Below, one piece after another: positions 1 through 9,335 of a DNA stretch of 64,000 bases (the stretch's first letter is position 1; each line of letters opens with the position of its first letter). The stretch is taken from assembly GCA_030062745.1 (NCBI GenBank), contig CP099848.1:10437501-10501500 (forward strand), in the 5' to 3' direction. A model generated the notes under the pieces. The model was not told the DNA's origin and searched no databases. It worked only from the letters and a program-made list of their open reading frames with translations. A program made the translations under genes and the position numbers. This stretch comes from Capitulum mitella. Taxonomy: Eukaryota; Arthropoda; Thecostraca; Pollicipedomorpha; Pollicipedidae.

Positions 1-1705
1 CACAGAGCAGCAGGCTCAGTACAGACACGATATACTGCCGACACAGAGCAGCAGGCTCAGGACAGACACGATATACTACCGACACAGAGCAGCAGGCTCA
101 GAACAGACACGATATACTGCCGACACAGAGCAGCAGGCTTAGTACAGACACGATACACTGCCGACACAGAGCATCAGGCTCAGTACAGAGACGATATACT
201 GCCGACACAGAGCAGCAGGCTTAGTACAGACACGATATACTGCCGACACAGAGCATCAGGCTCAGTACAGACACCATATACTGCCGACACAGAGCATCAG
301 GCTCAGTACAGACACGATATACTGCCGGCACAGAGCATCAGGCTCAGTACAGACACGATATACTGCCGACACAGAGCATCAGGCTCAGGACAGACACGAT
401 ACACTGCCGACACAGAGCATCAGGCTCAGTACAGACACCATATACTGCCGACACAGAGCATCAGGCTCAGTACAGACACGATATACTGCCGACACAGAGC
501 AGCAGGCTCAGTACAGACACGATATACTGCCGACACAGAGCATCAGGCTCAGGACAGACACGATACACTGCCGACACAGAGCATCAGGCTCAGTACAGAC
601 ACCATATACTGCCGACACAGAGCATCAGGCTCAGTACAGACACGATATACTGCCGACACAGAGCAGCAGGCTCAGTACAGACACGATATACTGCCGACAC
701 AGAGCATCAGGCTCAGGACAGAGACGATATACTGCCGACACAGAGCAGCAGGCTCAGCACAGACACGATATACTGCCGACACAGAGCATCAGGCTCAGTA
801 CAGAGACGATATACTGCCGACACAGAACAGCAGGCTCAGTACAGACACGATATACTGCCGGCACAGAGCATCACGCTCAGTACAGACACGATATACTGCC
901 GACACAGAGCATCAGGCTCAGGACAGAGACGATATACTGCCGACACAGAGCATCAGGCTCAGTACAGACACGATATACTGCCGACACAGAGCATCAGGCT
1001 CAGTACAGAGACGATATACTGCCGACACAGAGCATCAGGCTCAGTACAAAGACGATATACTGCCGACACAGAGCATCAGGCTCACTACAGACACGATATA
1101 CTGCCGACACAGAGCAACAGGCTCAGTACAGACACGATATACTGCCGACACAGAGCATCAGGCTCAGTACAGAGACGATATACTGCCGACACAGAGCATC
1201 AGGCTCAGGACACAGACGATATACTGCCGACACAGAGCAGCAGGCTCAGCACAGACACGATATACTGCCGACACAGAGCATCAGGCTCAGTACAGAGACG
1301 ATATACTGCCGACACAGAACAGCAGGCTCAGTACAGACACGATATACTGCCGGCACAGAGCATCACGCTCAGTACAGACACGATATACTGCCGACACAGA
1401 GCATCAGGCTCAGGACAGAGACGATATACTGCCGACACAGAGCATCAGGCTCAGTACAGACACGATATACTGCCGACACAGAGCATCAGGCTCAGTACAG
1501 AGACGATATACTGCCGACACAGAGCATCAGGCTCAGTACAAAGACGATATACTGCCGACACAGAGCATCAGGCTCACTACAGACACGATATACTGCCGAC
1601 ACAGAGCAACAGGCTCAGTACAGACACGATATACTGCCGACGCAGAGCAGCAGGCTCAGTACAGATACGATATACTGCCGACAAAGAGCAGCAGGCTCAG
1701 GACAC
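1..1705. repeat. 41-bp intronic minisatellite, about 41 units
   Basis: A continuous array with an exact 41-bp period runs from the left edge to about 1,705. Units differ at a few fixed sites (gcagcagg/gcatcagg, gtacag/gacag, gacacg/gagacg). Higher-order copies exist: the rare variant gcacagagcatcacg occurs at 861 and 1353, exactly 12 units apart, and a gatacactg variant recurs 4 units apart near 384 and 548. The same array sits at 46,955-47,590, inside the intron that splits the F-box of the 44-49 kb gene. By position this array fills the corresponding intron of the duplicate gene, whose next exon would lie left of the window. Read on the minus strand each unit ends in ctctgtgtcggcag, a splice-acceptor-like sequence. 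Confidence 0.97.
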
Positions 1706-2072
1706 CAGCAGGTTCAAGACAAAGACGAGGCAGTGCTAACACAGAGAAGCCGTTTAGATGGACAATGGTACATAAGGAGAGCCACACCGGGACTCGTGAG
1801 CAGATCATGCGACCATGCGATCGTGCGATCATGACCTGTGATGAAACACTACCAGTACACACTGAGCTCAGTGCGACGAGCACACCAGTGAAAACTACGC
1901 CGCCCTGAACGACCTACATATGCCGGCCCAACATAGGGGCGCAACAGAGCCACCGGCTCCGGCAACTGATAGAAAAGCTGAATCATACCACATTCTGAAC
2001 AGCGGCCGTCCAGTGGGTAGAAACAGACCGCTGACGAGACGCCGCCCCGCACGCGCTCCCAGCGGCACCCAC

Positions 2073-2371
2073 CTCGCGACGCCACAACCAACAGCCGGAA
2101 CATGTGGAGGAACGAGAACACGTGTAGCAGCAGCTCGGGGGGCAGGCGGTCTATGTGGCAGGGGCCGGCCGGGTCGGCTCCGCTCGCCTGCTGGCAGCGG
2201 TCGTCACGCCGTGGGCCGGCGGCTTGCGGCTTCAAACGCGACATGAACATGTCGCACTGCTTTACGTAGGTGAAGAGGCCGTACTTGGCGACGGCGCGCG
2301 GGAGGTACGGAAACACGCGCACCTGGCATTGCTGTATGTAGAGGGAGAGGCTGCCGCTGGCGGCAACCGCG
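2073..2371 (-). CDS. Exon C of duplicated RRM-F-box gene (copy 1): end of RRM plus first part of F-box
   Basis: This is an internal exon on the minus strand, 299 bp, open throughout. It is bounded by an acceptor after ctctcttgcag and a donor gag|gtgggt, the same sites as in copy 2 at 47,750-47,976. It begins by completing a split codon and continues the RRM (SLYIQQCQVRV), then a copy-specific stretch of about 20 residues rich in Tyr, Phe and Lys, a linker, and the F-box start (HIDRLPPELLLHVFSFL). Phase is 2-in, 1-out as in copy 2. The next exon should lie beyond position 1. Compared with copy 2 the exon is 72 bp longer and keeps the reading frame. Whether copy 1 is an active gene or a fading duplicate cannot be settled here. 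Confidence 0.72.
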
Positions 2372-2626
2372 CTGCAAGAGAGCGCGGCGGTATCAGGCGG
2401 GGGCGGGGCGGGGGCGGGGCGAGGACGGTTCGGCGGGCCGCCGGTCGCCGGCCGGCCGGCTTCGTCTGCAGAGCGACGTGCTCGACCCCGCTCAACATGT
2501 GACTGGGGCCGGAAACGACCTCCATTACGATTCATGCCAAGCAGTCTGATCACGAGATTATCACTGGACGTCATGCAATGCACGTAGGAACGTTCGGCAA
2601 CGGAATACAGACGGAAAGAGGCCTAC

Positions 2627-2745
2627 TTTCTAGCACCCATCTTGTCTCCGAATTTGACAAGTCCATAACGGGAGCTCCTCTCGAGACATAAAGCAGTCAC
2701 TTTTCCAAATTGTTCGAACATGTTCCTTAGTCTTGACCTGGAGGC
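2627..2745 (-). CDS. Exon B of duplicated RRM-F-box gene (copy 1): central RRM
   Basis: This 119-bp exon lies between acceptor tatgttgcag and donor aa|gtaggc, both shared with copy 2 exon B. It translates as 39 codons plus two bases and contains the RRM helix and strand core FEQFGKV. The RNP1 segment reads SRYGLVKF, against RGFGFITF in copy 2, and is six codons shorter through the loop before it. Differences inside FEQFGKV between the copies are all third-position changes, which suggests past purifying selection on the fold. One of the two aromatic RNP1 positions has become Leu. Being short and split, this exon does not stand out as an open frame; it was found by aligning the two copies. Confidence 0.68.
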
Positions 2746-3204
2746 CTGCAACATAAGTGTCAGTGCTTGGAAGGAGTCATTTAGCCATATCATAAATAAC
2801 TCTATGGACTACGTCTGCAACAAAATTGAGTTCAGCGTGACCACTTTGGCTAAAATAAGAAAAAACTTTGGTTAAAAGAAACATGCCAACTCGACATAAA
2901 CGGTAGTGCCATACATCACAACACGATTTCACATCGAAGTCTTGGAAAACATTATGGGAGAACTTTAAAATAACACATATAATGCAAAACAAGCGACGAA
3001 GGCATCGCACAGCAAAGACGCAGCACAAAATCCTAATATCCGGCCAACCATTTACGCACACAGTGCAACAATGAGAAACCACCTGAATATGCCAAAAATG
3101 CGAAGAGTTCCGAAGGTAAAAACAGAAAATGGGCAGCCTCGGGCCAGTTCCAAACACTCGTATCTCAGCACACGCACACACACCTCGCGCCCCACCATAC
3201 GTAC

Positions 3205-3982
3205 ATTGGGCGGCAAATTGCAAGCGACCACTACGTTGTTCAGGTTCGGGCCAGCTGAGCCCTGGGCTGAGGTAACGCCGGCGGAGTCCTCTCCTCCGGC
3301 AGCAGCTGCCTCCCCCGGCTCCGGATCACCGCCGGCTGCGCACGTCCCCGAGTCGTCTCCGGCCGGAGCGGCGGCGCCGGCCGGCTCCTCGGAGGCCGCC
3401 CAGCCGGCCGTACCTTCCTCAGAAGTCTCTGACATCAGGGGTGGTTCGTTTAAGGCCCCAGACGCGGCGGCCGGCTCGTCAGAGGCCCCAGACGCGGCGG
3501 CCGGCTCGTCAGAGGCCCCTGACGCGGCGGCCGGCTCGTCAGAGGCCCCAGACGCGGCGGCCGGCTCGTCAGAGGCCCCAGACGCGGCGGCCGGCTCGTC
3601 AGAGGCCCCTGACGGGGCGGCCGGCTCGTCAGAGGCTCTTGACTCCTCAGCCTGCTTGTCCGAGGTCCCTGACGTGGGGGCCTGCTCGTTCGAGGTCCCT
3701 GACGCGGCGGCCGGCTTGTCACAGGCCTCTGACGCGGCGGCATGGTCGTAAGAGGCCCCTGACAAGGCGGCCTGCTCGCTCGAGGACCACGACGGGGTGG
3801 CTTGCTCGTCCGATGTCCCTGGCGTGAAGGCCAGCTCATCAGAGGCTCCTGACGTGGCGGCCTGCTTGTCCGGGGTCCCTGACGCGGTAGCCGGCTCTTC
3901 AGAGGCCCTTGACAAGGAGGCCTGTTCCGAGGCCTCCGTCTCCAGCACCAGCACCTTGTCTGGCGGCGCTCTGGCGACGACG

Positions 3983-4014
<32 letters not shown>

Positions 4015-4074
4015 CCGCGGAGACCGGCGGCGGAAGCTCATAGCCGAGCCGACTGAGTACCGGGTCGGACCCTC
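3205..4074 (-). CDS. Exon A of duplicated RRM-F-box gene (copy 1): repetitive N-terminus and RRM strand 1
   Basis: The exon is open from a likely acceptor (gccggacag|gaggg) to the donor aat|gtacgt. The Met of MSFRRRSP at 4041-4039 lies 33 bp inside it and is in frame, so translation may start there (279 codons to the donor) or in an upstream exon. The N-terminal 230 residues are low complexity: a long Ala run, then about 16 ten-residue repeats of the type SGASDEPAAA, then an acidic Gly/Ala/Glu segment. The last residues, NNVVVACNLPPN, are the first RRM strand (RNP2). In copy 2 the same position reads NNVVFAGNLPPN, so the RNP2 aromatic residue is lost here. The first 11 codons differ from copy 2 largely by synonymous or conservative changes (F/Y, I/V), which supports coding use before the Met. 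Confidence 0.7.
3450..3950. repeat. 30-bp coding minisatellite in exon A, copy 1
   Basis: Tandem 30-bp units (gcggccggctcgtcagaggc followed by ccctgacgcg-type sequence) run through exon A. Six nearly identical units at about 3,462-3,640 are followed by some ten more diverged ones. Because the unit is 30 bp, copy-number change keeps frame and encodes ten-residue Ala/Ser/Glu/Asp/Pro repeats on the minus strand. Copy 2 has only about three related units, so the array expanded after the duplication or contracted in copy 2. Confidence 0.93.
3979..4014. repeat. GCG/GAC triplet run encoding poly-Ala
   Basis: A run of cgacgacgacggcggcggcg-type triplets. On the minus strand it encodes about ten alanines followed by valines, just after the MSFRRRSP start of copy 1. 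In copy 2 the corresponding stretch holds only about four alanines. Confidence 0.9.
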
Positions 4075-4990
4075 CTGTCCGGCGACAGGGCAGAGGGCGT
4101 CACAAAACAGACAGCACGACGGAGCCAAAGCCGTCACGTACCAGCGAACTAGACCAGGCAGCGGGAGTCACAAACCAGAAAGCAGGATAAAACCACGATC
4201 TTCACAAACCTGGGAACCAGAGAGGACAGAGCGCCTTAGGCTGGCCGTCCACTTGCACTATTCGGCGCGTAGCCGAATGACCGAATGGCGGAATTTAACA
4301 TTGGGCCAAGGGGAAATGTTCGCAGCTGACGCCGAACGCCCGAATACGCCAGTCGGCGCGTTCAACTTTTCGGCGCCGAACCGAAAAGTAGTAAAAGCTC
4401 AACTTTTCGGCCGTTCGGCGGCAAACAGCTGTTGAGACGTAAGCGTGTTTGATGGAAGTCGACTCACAGAGGGCAATGAAGTAAGTACTTCCGTCCAAAT
4501 TGTCGTGATATTGAAGGATATATTAGAACTTGTCGTGGCAGTACTAAATTAAAGGATGCTGTAGTCAACTGGACAACTTTTTGTCGCAGGTATGATCGTT
4601 GGAATTACTTAACTGTGCTACAAGAACAGTCCAGATATGCATATGAATGTGGCAGAATTAATTTTCATTGTGATTGTTATTAATGCATTACTAATACATC
4701 AAAAGAAAAGAAGTGTTTGTTTTGCTGTTTTGCATTATGAAAGTCATGGGAAATTCTTTCGGCGAGTCAAAAACACCAGTGGACGGCGTCCCAGAATTCG
4801 GTGCGTAATTTCCGCCATTCAGTCATTCGGTTACGCGCCGAATAGTGCAAGTGGACGGCCAGCCTTAGACGCCAAACAACTGAAGAGAACCACGGCTGCC
4901 ACAAACGACACACAACAGGAAAAAACTGCCGTCGTCACGAATGAGAAAACAGGACAGAACCACGGGGCGCCACAACACGTCGATGGCTTA
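4075..4990. repeat. Degenerate ~37-bp repeat upstream of exon A (copy 1), interrupted by a MITE
   Basis: At 4,080-4,235 and again at 4,868-4,990, imperfect units of the type gccgtcacaaaccagacagc followed by aggacagaaccac occur. The same unit forms a longer array upstream of copy 2 (49,205-50,070). The array is split by the TIR element at 4,239-4,864. It belongs to the duplicated block and would be intron or upstream sequence of the gene. Confidence 0.75.
4239..4864. mobile_element. PIF/Harbinger-like MITE, 626 bp, TTA target duplication
   Basis: The ends are terminal inverted repeats of about 55 bp with only two or three mismatches, starting ggctggccgtccacttgcac at both ends. TTA flanks both sides (4236-4238 and 4865-4867), the three-base target duplication typical of PIF/Harbinger elements. 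No transposase frame is visible inside, so it is non-autonomous. It lies in the repeat array upstream of copy 1 and is absent from the matching array at copy 2, so it inserted after the duplication or was lost from copy 2. Confidence 0.88.
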
Positions 4991-5255
4991 GCATTCAAGA
5001 CGCGCCCTTTCATGTCATAGCCGTTGTGCTCCCGAACTCTTGGCCGGCCACTCGGCCAAAGTCGCGTCAGCTGACGTATGCGTGCACCGGCCGGAAAGTT
5101 CAGCAGTCCTGATCGCGCGGTCGTCGTGAACGCCTCGTGCGCCGAATAAGATTCGTTCGCTGAGACCGCATGTCAGTGCGGACGAGACGCCGTCCATGCG
5201 GGACAGAGCAAAATAATTTTGTTCAAAATGCGCACCTGTGATTAATCATCGTGCT
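4991..5255. other. GC-rich gene-free stretch
   Basis: There is CpG-rich sequence around 5,030-5,200 with no convincing frame or motif. It lies upstream of the duplicated gene copy 1 and could be 5' flanking DNA, but nothing in it identifies a promoter. Confidence 0.4.
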
Positions 5256-5826
5256 CTGCTATTTGAAAGGGCATCCCGGTGACTTTGGGAAGGCATCCAT
5301 GTTGTAGCATATGTACCCTCTGCTGTTCAAAAGGCGTCCCTGTGACACCAAGGAGGCGCCTCTGCGATGGAATATTGGCACCTTGTCGTTCAAAAGGCAT
5401 TCCTGTGACATCACGGAGACACTTCTGGGATCGCGTATGGATGTGTCGCTCAAAAAACACACACGTGACACCAAGGAGACACTCCTGCAATGGTCTACGG
5501 ATGCCCTGTTGGTCAAAACGCGGCCCTGTGACACTAAGGAGATGCAGCAGCGATGGTGCACGAGTGTCGTGGTCAAAAATCAGCCCTGTGACACTGAGGA
5601 GACGCCCATGAATGGATGGAGCATTGGTGCCTTGCCGTTCAAAACGTGTCACTAGGACATCAACAATGCATCCTTGTTGTGGAACACGAGATCTCTGTTG
5701 TTCCAAAGGTCCATACGACACCGAAAGGGTGCTCCCTATTCGTCAAAATGCGCTCCTTGACACCAAGCAGGTGCCCATGTGATGGAGTATGGGTGGTCTG
5801 TCGTTCAAAATGCGCCCCTGGAGCAT
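5256..5826. repeat. Degenerate ~61-bp minisatellite, about ten units
   Basis: Units begin gttcaaaa, continue with cctgtgacacc-aaggag, and end cgatgg-tattggtgccttgtc. Starts are recognisable near 5,326, 5,388, 5,448, 5,511, 5,573, 5,637, 5,699, 5,742 and 5,803. Identity between units is perhaps 60-75 percent and lengths vary from 42 to 65 bp. Open frames across it are by-products of the repeat. Confidence 0.85.
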
Positions 5827-6602
5827 GAACACCAGACTTGTGAATGATTCTGAATCGAATCAAATGAACATTGAATTGATTCATGAATTCGGCGCTTTTG
5901 TCGTCAATTGGAATCTGAATCGATTCGCTTAAAGCTGCAGTAAATCAGGATCAGAACTGAATTGCACACTTGTCCGAAGAATCCGCCGTGCATTGGTTCA
6001 CCGAAAGGTTCACAGAGCACAATAACAAATTAAAGTTACATTTTCCGTATCTACATTTTCGTTTTACATTTTTATGTTACTTTCATTTCAGTATTCAATG
6101 AAAATCATCAACCCTCTCAGTTCACGGACCCTGGCAGGGTTACATGGCCCTCTGGTGAGACCACAGCGCAACAAGCGACTTCCAGGAGCTGTTTCATAGC
6201 ATTCTGGTCAGGTTCAAAGTTCGCCTTTGATGTCCAATAACCCTCTTGCAAGTTTTACGGACCTCCTAGCGATGACTTCCTGGTGATTTCAAAGATTTTC
6301 CAGCGAGGTTCAGGGGCCTCTTTTGAGGCCCTCCGGGGCGGCTCAAGGGTCCTTTGGAAGGTGCAGGAGCCCTAAAAAGGTTTAGAAGCCGTCCCGAATT
6401 GTTCAGGGTTAAATGATATTTACAGGGCCCTCAGGCCAAAAGACAAGTGCCAAAAGTGCCCAAATGCGCTTTGACCCTGTTCTGGACCCTTCAGGTGATG
6501 TTCAGGAGTCATCCGGTGACGTTCAGACTCTCTGGCGAGGTTAAGGGGCTTTCTGACGAGATTCAAGGGCCCCCTGGAGAAGTTCTGGCAAATGTTGAAG
6601 GG
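5827..6602. repeat. Low-complexity flank with degenerate 'ggttcaggggccctctgg' repeats
   Basis: 5,830-6,100 shows nothing recognisable. From about 6,110, short phrases such as ggtgaggttcaggagccctc recur at irregular 25-60 bp spacing. The same type resumes at 7,861-8,040 after the TTAA element, so that element is inserted inside this array. No gene is seen. Confidence 0.55.
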
Positions 6603-6606
6603 TTAA

Positions 6607-7856
6607 CCCGCCAATGACGGGGGGGACGTTTAACACGTTTAAAGCCTTCCCCCTCCCAGGCGCATTTCCTAAATATCTCCCAAACGAATAAACGCAGCGT
6701 CCTGACTTTCAGCACCTTTTCTCACACGAACTGTGCACATACCGAAAAATTTGGAAGCAGTCATCTCAGGCCACGTCTTCATGACGTCAAAAGGGCGACT
6801 ATGTTTTGTGATCTGGCGTTCAGTTTTACTTTACCGCCGTATTGTCGATGCTGTATGGTGACTGCAGCTTACACTATACATCAGCGTTACCTGAGAGTTC
6901 AATATGGGGCTCCTCTGATCTGTTAGGTCATCTTAGGTTAAATATGCATTTTTTATTGTGCAGGCCCGTGAGAACACATTTCAGAAAAGGAACCGACTTA
7001 ACTAATTTTTGGATACGGCCAGACGAATTATCGAATTTTCTTGCAACAAACTGCACGTAGAGCTTATGCGGCAATTCCTTGCAACACTGCAATATTTTTT
7101 CATATTTTGATCCTTGGTGGTTTTATGCAGTTTTCAGCTCGGATAGTAAACTAGTGGCGTCTGTTTGACGTTGTGGATGACCAGTGTGAAGATACCAGTC
7201 TTCGCAGTGTTGTTTAACATTCCTTGGAAATGTGCAACATGGGACAAAATGACTTGTAGGGTCATCCAGAGATGTCAGATGGAGATCACTAACGTTCTCG
7301 TGGTACTCCAATGCACAATAACTGGAGCTATTTCAAAGTCTTTTTCTGTGCCCAGGGCTCTCTGAGGCTTTTTAATCTCGGTTTCAAATGGACCAGGACA
7401 AATCCACTGCACGAGACGTTATAACGGAGGTCAAACTTGACCCAGCCCGGGACTTTGGCCTTTCATGCCCCTGGGTCAAACGGCAATTAGAATATGAGAG
7501 TTAGCCGCTAGGAGCATATGTCCATATAAACTGCAATCTTGGTCTGCTTTTCATTGCGACTGGACGACTCCGGAGAAAATGGTCACTTCTTCGTGTGTGG
7601 CCTGACCTGCGATGTCATCAGTGAACCACAGGTAAAAAAAAATGTATGCCACAGGACCGTAACGTTTAGCGCTATCGAATGGCGTTTGAATCATCCTTAT
7701 CGGACGATTACATTTCGAGATAAACAAGGGGACGTTAAACGCTCCGACCCCTTAATGGAAGGTGGTGAAATACCCCAGGATGGGGTATTTCACCACCTAG
7801 AAAAAACATTTCACTAGAATGTTATATTTCACTAGAAAAACCCAGCCATTGCCGGG
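6607..7856. mobile_element. TTAA-flanked TIR element T1 (1,250 bp, non-autonomous)
   Basis: TTAA occurs at 6603-6606 and 7857-7860. The ends read cccgccaatgacgggggg and, reversed, cccggcaatggctggg. CCC...GGG ends with a TTAA target duplication match piggyBac-type insertion, although no piggyBac transposase is visible. Just inside the left end, a run of G is followed within about 40 bp by a run of C. Interior frames are short and unrecognised. The right part holds a perfect hairpin (7760-7798). Confidence 0.78.
7760..7798. repeat. Perfect 18-bp inverted repeat with 3-base loop
   Basis: The arm aggtggtgaaatacccca is followed by gga and its exact reverse complement. It lies about 60 bp inside the right end of T1. 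A related phrase (aaggtgatgaaatacccca) lies in both arms of the palindromic element at 13.7-15.2 kb. Confidence 0.93.
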
Positions 7857-7860
7857 TTAA

Positions 7861-9060
7861 ATGATATTTAAAGGGTCCGAAGGCGACGCTCAAAGCTCTG
7901 GTCCAGTTCAGGGCCCTTCGGGTGAGGTTTACATACTTTCTGGTGACGTTGAGGAGCCCTCTGGCGAGGTAACGAGTCCCTTTGGCGAGGTTCAAGACGC
8001 CTTGGTGGGGTTTAGTGGCCTCTGGTGACGTTTAGGAACTGCTAAAGAATACGTGCTGAGGATAGGCGGATTCTTTTTCTAGTCATTAGGCGGTCTTTTG
8101 TATTCGCGGTAGCTGTTTTCGTGTGGTTCCAGCTGTAATCCTGAGCCGCCTTTCGGGGCCCCCACGCAAAACGCAAAACGCAAAAGCCCAGGCTGGGTCG
8201 GATCCCATCAAAAAAATTCCAGTGGGGTCCGGTCTCCAACGCCCCGGCGGTGGCGACGCCCTTGCCTGAAACACCGACAAAGTGGCCATGTTATAATACA
8301 TAAGTCACATAATATGTCAACATGCAATATCAGCACCGCTTTCAAGTGCGTACGAAATGAACCTGTGTGTTGTTTTGACGCTGCCCGTCACATACCACTG
8401 GACGTTTTGCGTGATATTGGCATTTTTACGACCGAGCTTGCCGCCCTTCCGGCGCAATTTAAATGCCCTTCCGGCGGAATTCTGGCGCTCCGCAATATCA
8501 TTTTGCCGTCCCGAAAAATCCACACCACTCCCAAAATCGTCAAGGTAGCTGGGATCGTTTGATTTCTTCGCATTCCTGTCATCAGATAAGTTTTCCACGC
8601 GATTAAAGTGCGCCTAGTTTACTCACAAGACGGTTCTCTCGCAAAATCTACGGCGTCTGTATTTTTCATCTCTGCCTGAAACTCTATCGGGATTAGCGCT
8701 TCAAAATTCTTATCTTCCTGAACGACCATCTTTAGTTCTAGTGGAAACTAGGGGCAGCCCGCTTTTTTAAGACACGGAGGGCAGGGCCTCCCCTGAAATA
8801 GAGGAACAAACATTGATCCCTGTATTTTGCGTCAAAGAAACTATTTTGCCATGTGCAAGTGGTCAAATGGAATTATATATGACTATTGCAGTCATGAACT
8901 ACATGCAAATTGGGACGAAATCTCGTCTGACTCTACACAAATCACTATCTTCTGCCAGTTTTAAGGGGACCTGGGCAACAATAACGAAAAGGACAGCCGC
9001 AGTAGATAAAGAGACAAGCAGAACGCATTGGATAAAGCATAAAGTGATCTATCTATCTTT
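7861..9060. other. Gene-free stretch
   Basis: 7,861-8,040 continues the degenerate repeat interrupted by T1. From 8,040 to 9,060 there are only short open frames on both strands. None has a recognisable domain, and the two strands overlap heavily around 8,314-8,598, as expected by chance. Confidence 0.5.
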
Positions 9061-9068
9061 CTACCTTC

Positions 9069-9072
9069 TATA

Positions 9073-9119
<47 letters not shown>
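9069..9119. repeat. (TA)n microsatellite
   Basis: Nearly pure TA dinucleotide over about 50 bp, next to the dispersed repeat D1 that starts at about 9,130. Confidence 0.97.
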
Positions 9120-9122
<3 letters not shown>

Positions 9123-9129
9123 CCTACAT

Positions 9130-9335
9130 ACATGGGACATATGCAGTTCTGTCTTTGATAAATAACGAAAAAACTTATAAATTCCCGTTGGCCGAATTAA
9201 AGTAAATTTCAGCGGTAAATCCGTTGAAAAGCCCACATTTCGGGGGAGATTAGGTGGTCGGGCCCTCGGCTCAGCCCCCCGCTACCCCCCCCCCCCGAAT
9301 TATTTACGGAAATCGACGCCAGTGCATATTACCTT
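9130..9335. repeat. Dispersed repeat D1, copy 1
   Basis: The sequence from the TA-rich tract through gtaaatccgttgaaaagccc, a cggggga-gattaggtggtcgg segment, a C-run and gaaatcgacgccagtg is repeated at 20,940-21,235 and 28,906-29,112. The order (TA-rich start, gaaacccacatt core, C-rich segment, aaatcgacgcc end) is shared by all three copies. It is probably an old short interspersed element. No coding content is seen. Confidence 0.75.

Noticed and set aside
1-1705. Possible CRISPR-like array
   Set aside because: The 41-bp units are contiguous, with no unique spacers, in animal DNA. It is a minisatellite.
3071-3751. 226-codon plus-strand frame and other overlapping frames at 3.4-3.9 kb
   Set aside because: All are antisense or shifted readings of the 30-bp repeat in exon A of copy 1. 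The minus frame is the one with RRM continuity and conserved splice sites.
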